From Marinilabiliales bacterium (GTDB taxonomy: Bacteria > Bacteroidota > Bacteroidia > Bacteroidales > UBA12077), in assembly GCA_002869305.1 (NCBI GenBank), contig PKTC01000350.1, forward strand, positions 1 to 5,833: a stretch of 5,833 nt of DNA, read 5' to 3'. Positions 5,106 to 5,833 of the stretch are shown one piece after another (the first letter of the stretch is position 1; each line of letters starts with the position of its first letter). The translations under genes were made by a program, and so were the position numbers. Below the pieces are notes generated by a model. It searched no databases. It was not told where the DNA came from and was given only the letters and a program-made list of their open reading frames with translations.

Positions 5106-5833
5106 TCAATGTGCTTCAAGCCAATTTTCCCCTGTTCCCATATCTACGGTTATGTGTATGCTAAGCTTTACAGCATTTTCCATTTTATCTTTAACCAGAG
5201 CTTTTACCTCTTCAAGTTCCGACTTAAGAACATCAAAAACCAATTCATCATGTACTTGTAAAATCATTTTACTTTTAAGTTTCTTCTCTCGGAATTCATT
5301 AAAAATATCAATCATCGCTAGCTTTATAATATCAGCAGCGGATCCCTGAATAGGAGCATTGATAGCATATCGTTCTGCATTGCCCCGAACAATGGCATTT
5401 CTGGAGTTGATGTCTTGTAAATAATTTTTTCTTCCCATCATGGTTTCCACGAAACCTTTTTCACGAGCCATTGCAATACTTTTATCCATGTATTCCTTTA
5501 CTTTTGGGAAACCATTAAAATACTCATCTATGAGCTGTTTTGCCTCCGTTCTCGGAATATTTAGGTTTTGGGATAGCCCGAATGCCGAAATACCGTAAAT
5601 AATGCCAAAATTGGCCGATTTCGCCTTTCTTATTTGTTCGCTGCTAACATCTGCAATTTTTTCCACGTGGAAAATCTTGGAAGCTGTAATAGAATGAATA
5701 TCTTCATTGTTCTTAAAAGCCTCAATCATATTGCTATCCTGGCTCATGTGAGCCATTACTCGTAACTCAATTTGTGAATAGTCGGCTGCAAGTAAAACAT
5801 GATCTTTACTAGAAGGTATAAATGCTTTTCTTA
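5106..5833 (-). CDS. polA: DNA polymerase I, C-terminal polymerase domain, 5' end outside window
   Basis: PolA fills gaps left by excision repair and replaces Okazaki primers. The last 241 residues are visible; the frame stays open to the window edge, so the ATG at 5756 is internal. Motif A, DYSQIELR, with the metal-binding Asp at 5781-5783, comes just before it. Motif B (O-helix) reads IRKAKSANFGIIYG: the dNTP-binding Lys (5619-5621), the Phe (5607-5609) and the Tyr are present, but the invariant first Arg (E. coli R754 equivalent) is Ile, codon at 5631-5633. INAPIQGSAADIIK and motif C, QVHDELVF (HDE at 5244-5252), are intact. The protein ends GTGENWLEAH, the standard Pol I C-terminus, with TGA at 5106-5108. 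Because Phe rather than Tyr is in the O-helix, ordinary discrimination against dideoxynucleotides is expected. The gene converges on the S41 gene across a shared terminator. Identity is certain; full activity is doubtful if the Ile is real. Confidence 0.97.
   Translation of the reverse strand, partial: RKAFIPSSKDHVLLAADYSQIELRVMAHMSQDSNMIEAFKNNEDIHSITASKIFHVEKIADVSSEQIRKAKSANFGIIYGISAFGLSQNLNIPRTEAKQLIDEYFNGFPKVKEYMDKSIAMAREKGFVETMMGRKNYLQDINSRNAIVRGNAERYAINAPIQGSAADIIKLAMIDIFNEFREKKLKSKMILQVHDELVFDVLKSELEEVKALVKDKMENAVKLSIHITVDMGTGENWLEAH

Noticed and set aside
5152..5349. 65-codon + strand reading frame opposite polA
   Set aside because: Ser-rich antisense shadow of the conserved polymerase domain.

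Overview
This AT-rich window fits a chromosomal segment of a Bacteroidota bacterium, most likely a marine or sediment Bacteroidales/Marinilabiliales relative (inference). The grounds are the pairing of a DUF4271 membrane protein with a Bacteroidota-style uroporphyrinogen-III synthase, the protein sequences themselves, several matches to the Bacteroidota -7 promoter element TAnnTTTG, and the scarcity of Shine-Dalgarno sequences. No mobile element, CRISPR array, tRNA or rRNA was seen. I found no undescribed multi-gene system. The content is housekeeping, with two unusual lesions in conserved genes.

Layout on the + strand: the 3' end of uvrC (1-357, start outside the window); a 281-base non-coding gap with a possible promoter; a DUF4271 integral membrane protein (639-1811); hemD (1856-2608), closed by a strong intrinsic terminator (2627-2659); rnpA (2703-3101), apparently driven by its own promoter; and an S41 carboxy-terminal processing protease (3230-5002). 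A convincing intrinsic terminator (5047-5077) ends the + strand block. On the - strand, converging on it, is the 3' third of polA (5106-5833, start outside the window), carrying polymerase motifs A, B and C.

The main anomaly is that the S41 protease is interrupted by a single in-frame TGA at 4019-4021, with the reading frame intact on both sides. The TGA sits where the family normally has glycine, so one G-to-T change (GGA to TGA) explains it. The break separates the membrane anchor and PDZ domain from the catalytic Ser/Lys dyad. The second anomaly is in polA: the invariant arginine that opens motif B (E. coli R754 equivalent) is isoleucine (ATA), again one G-to-T step from AGA on the coding strand. 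Two same-type changes at near-invariant sites in under 6 kb suggest sequencing or assembly error, or a degraded or mutator lineage. Raw reads would decide.

The genes do not form one pathway. uvrC and polA both serve nucleotide excision repair (incision and gap filling). rnpA matures tRNA 5' ends. hemD makes the tetrapyrrole precursor uroporphyrinogen III. The S41 protease acts in the cell envelope.
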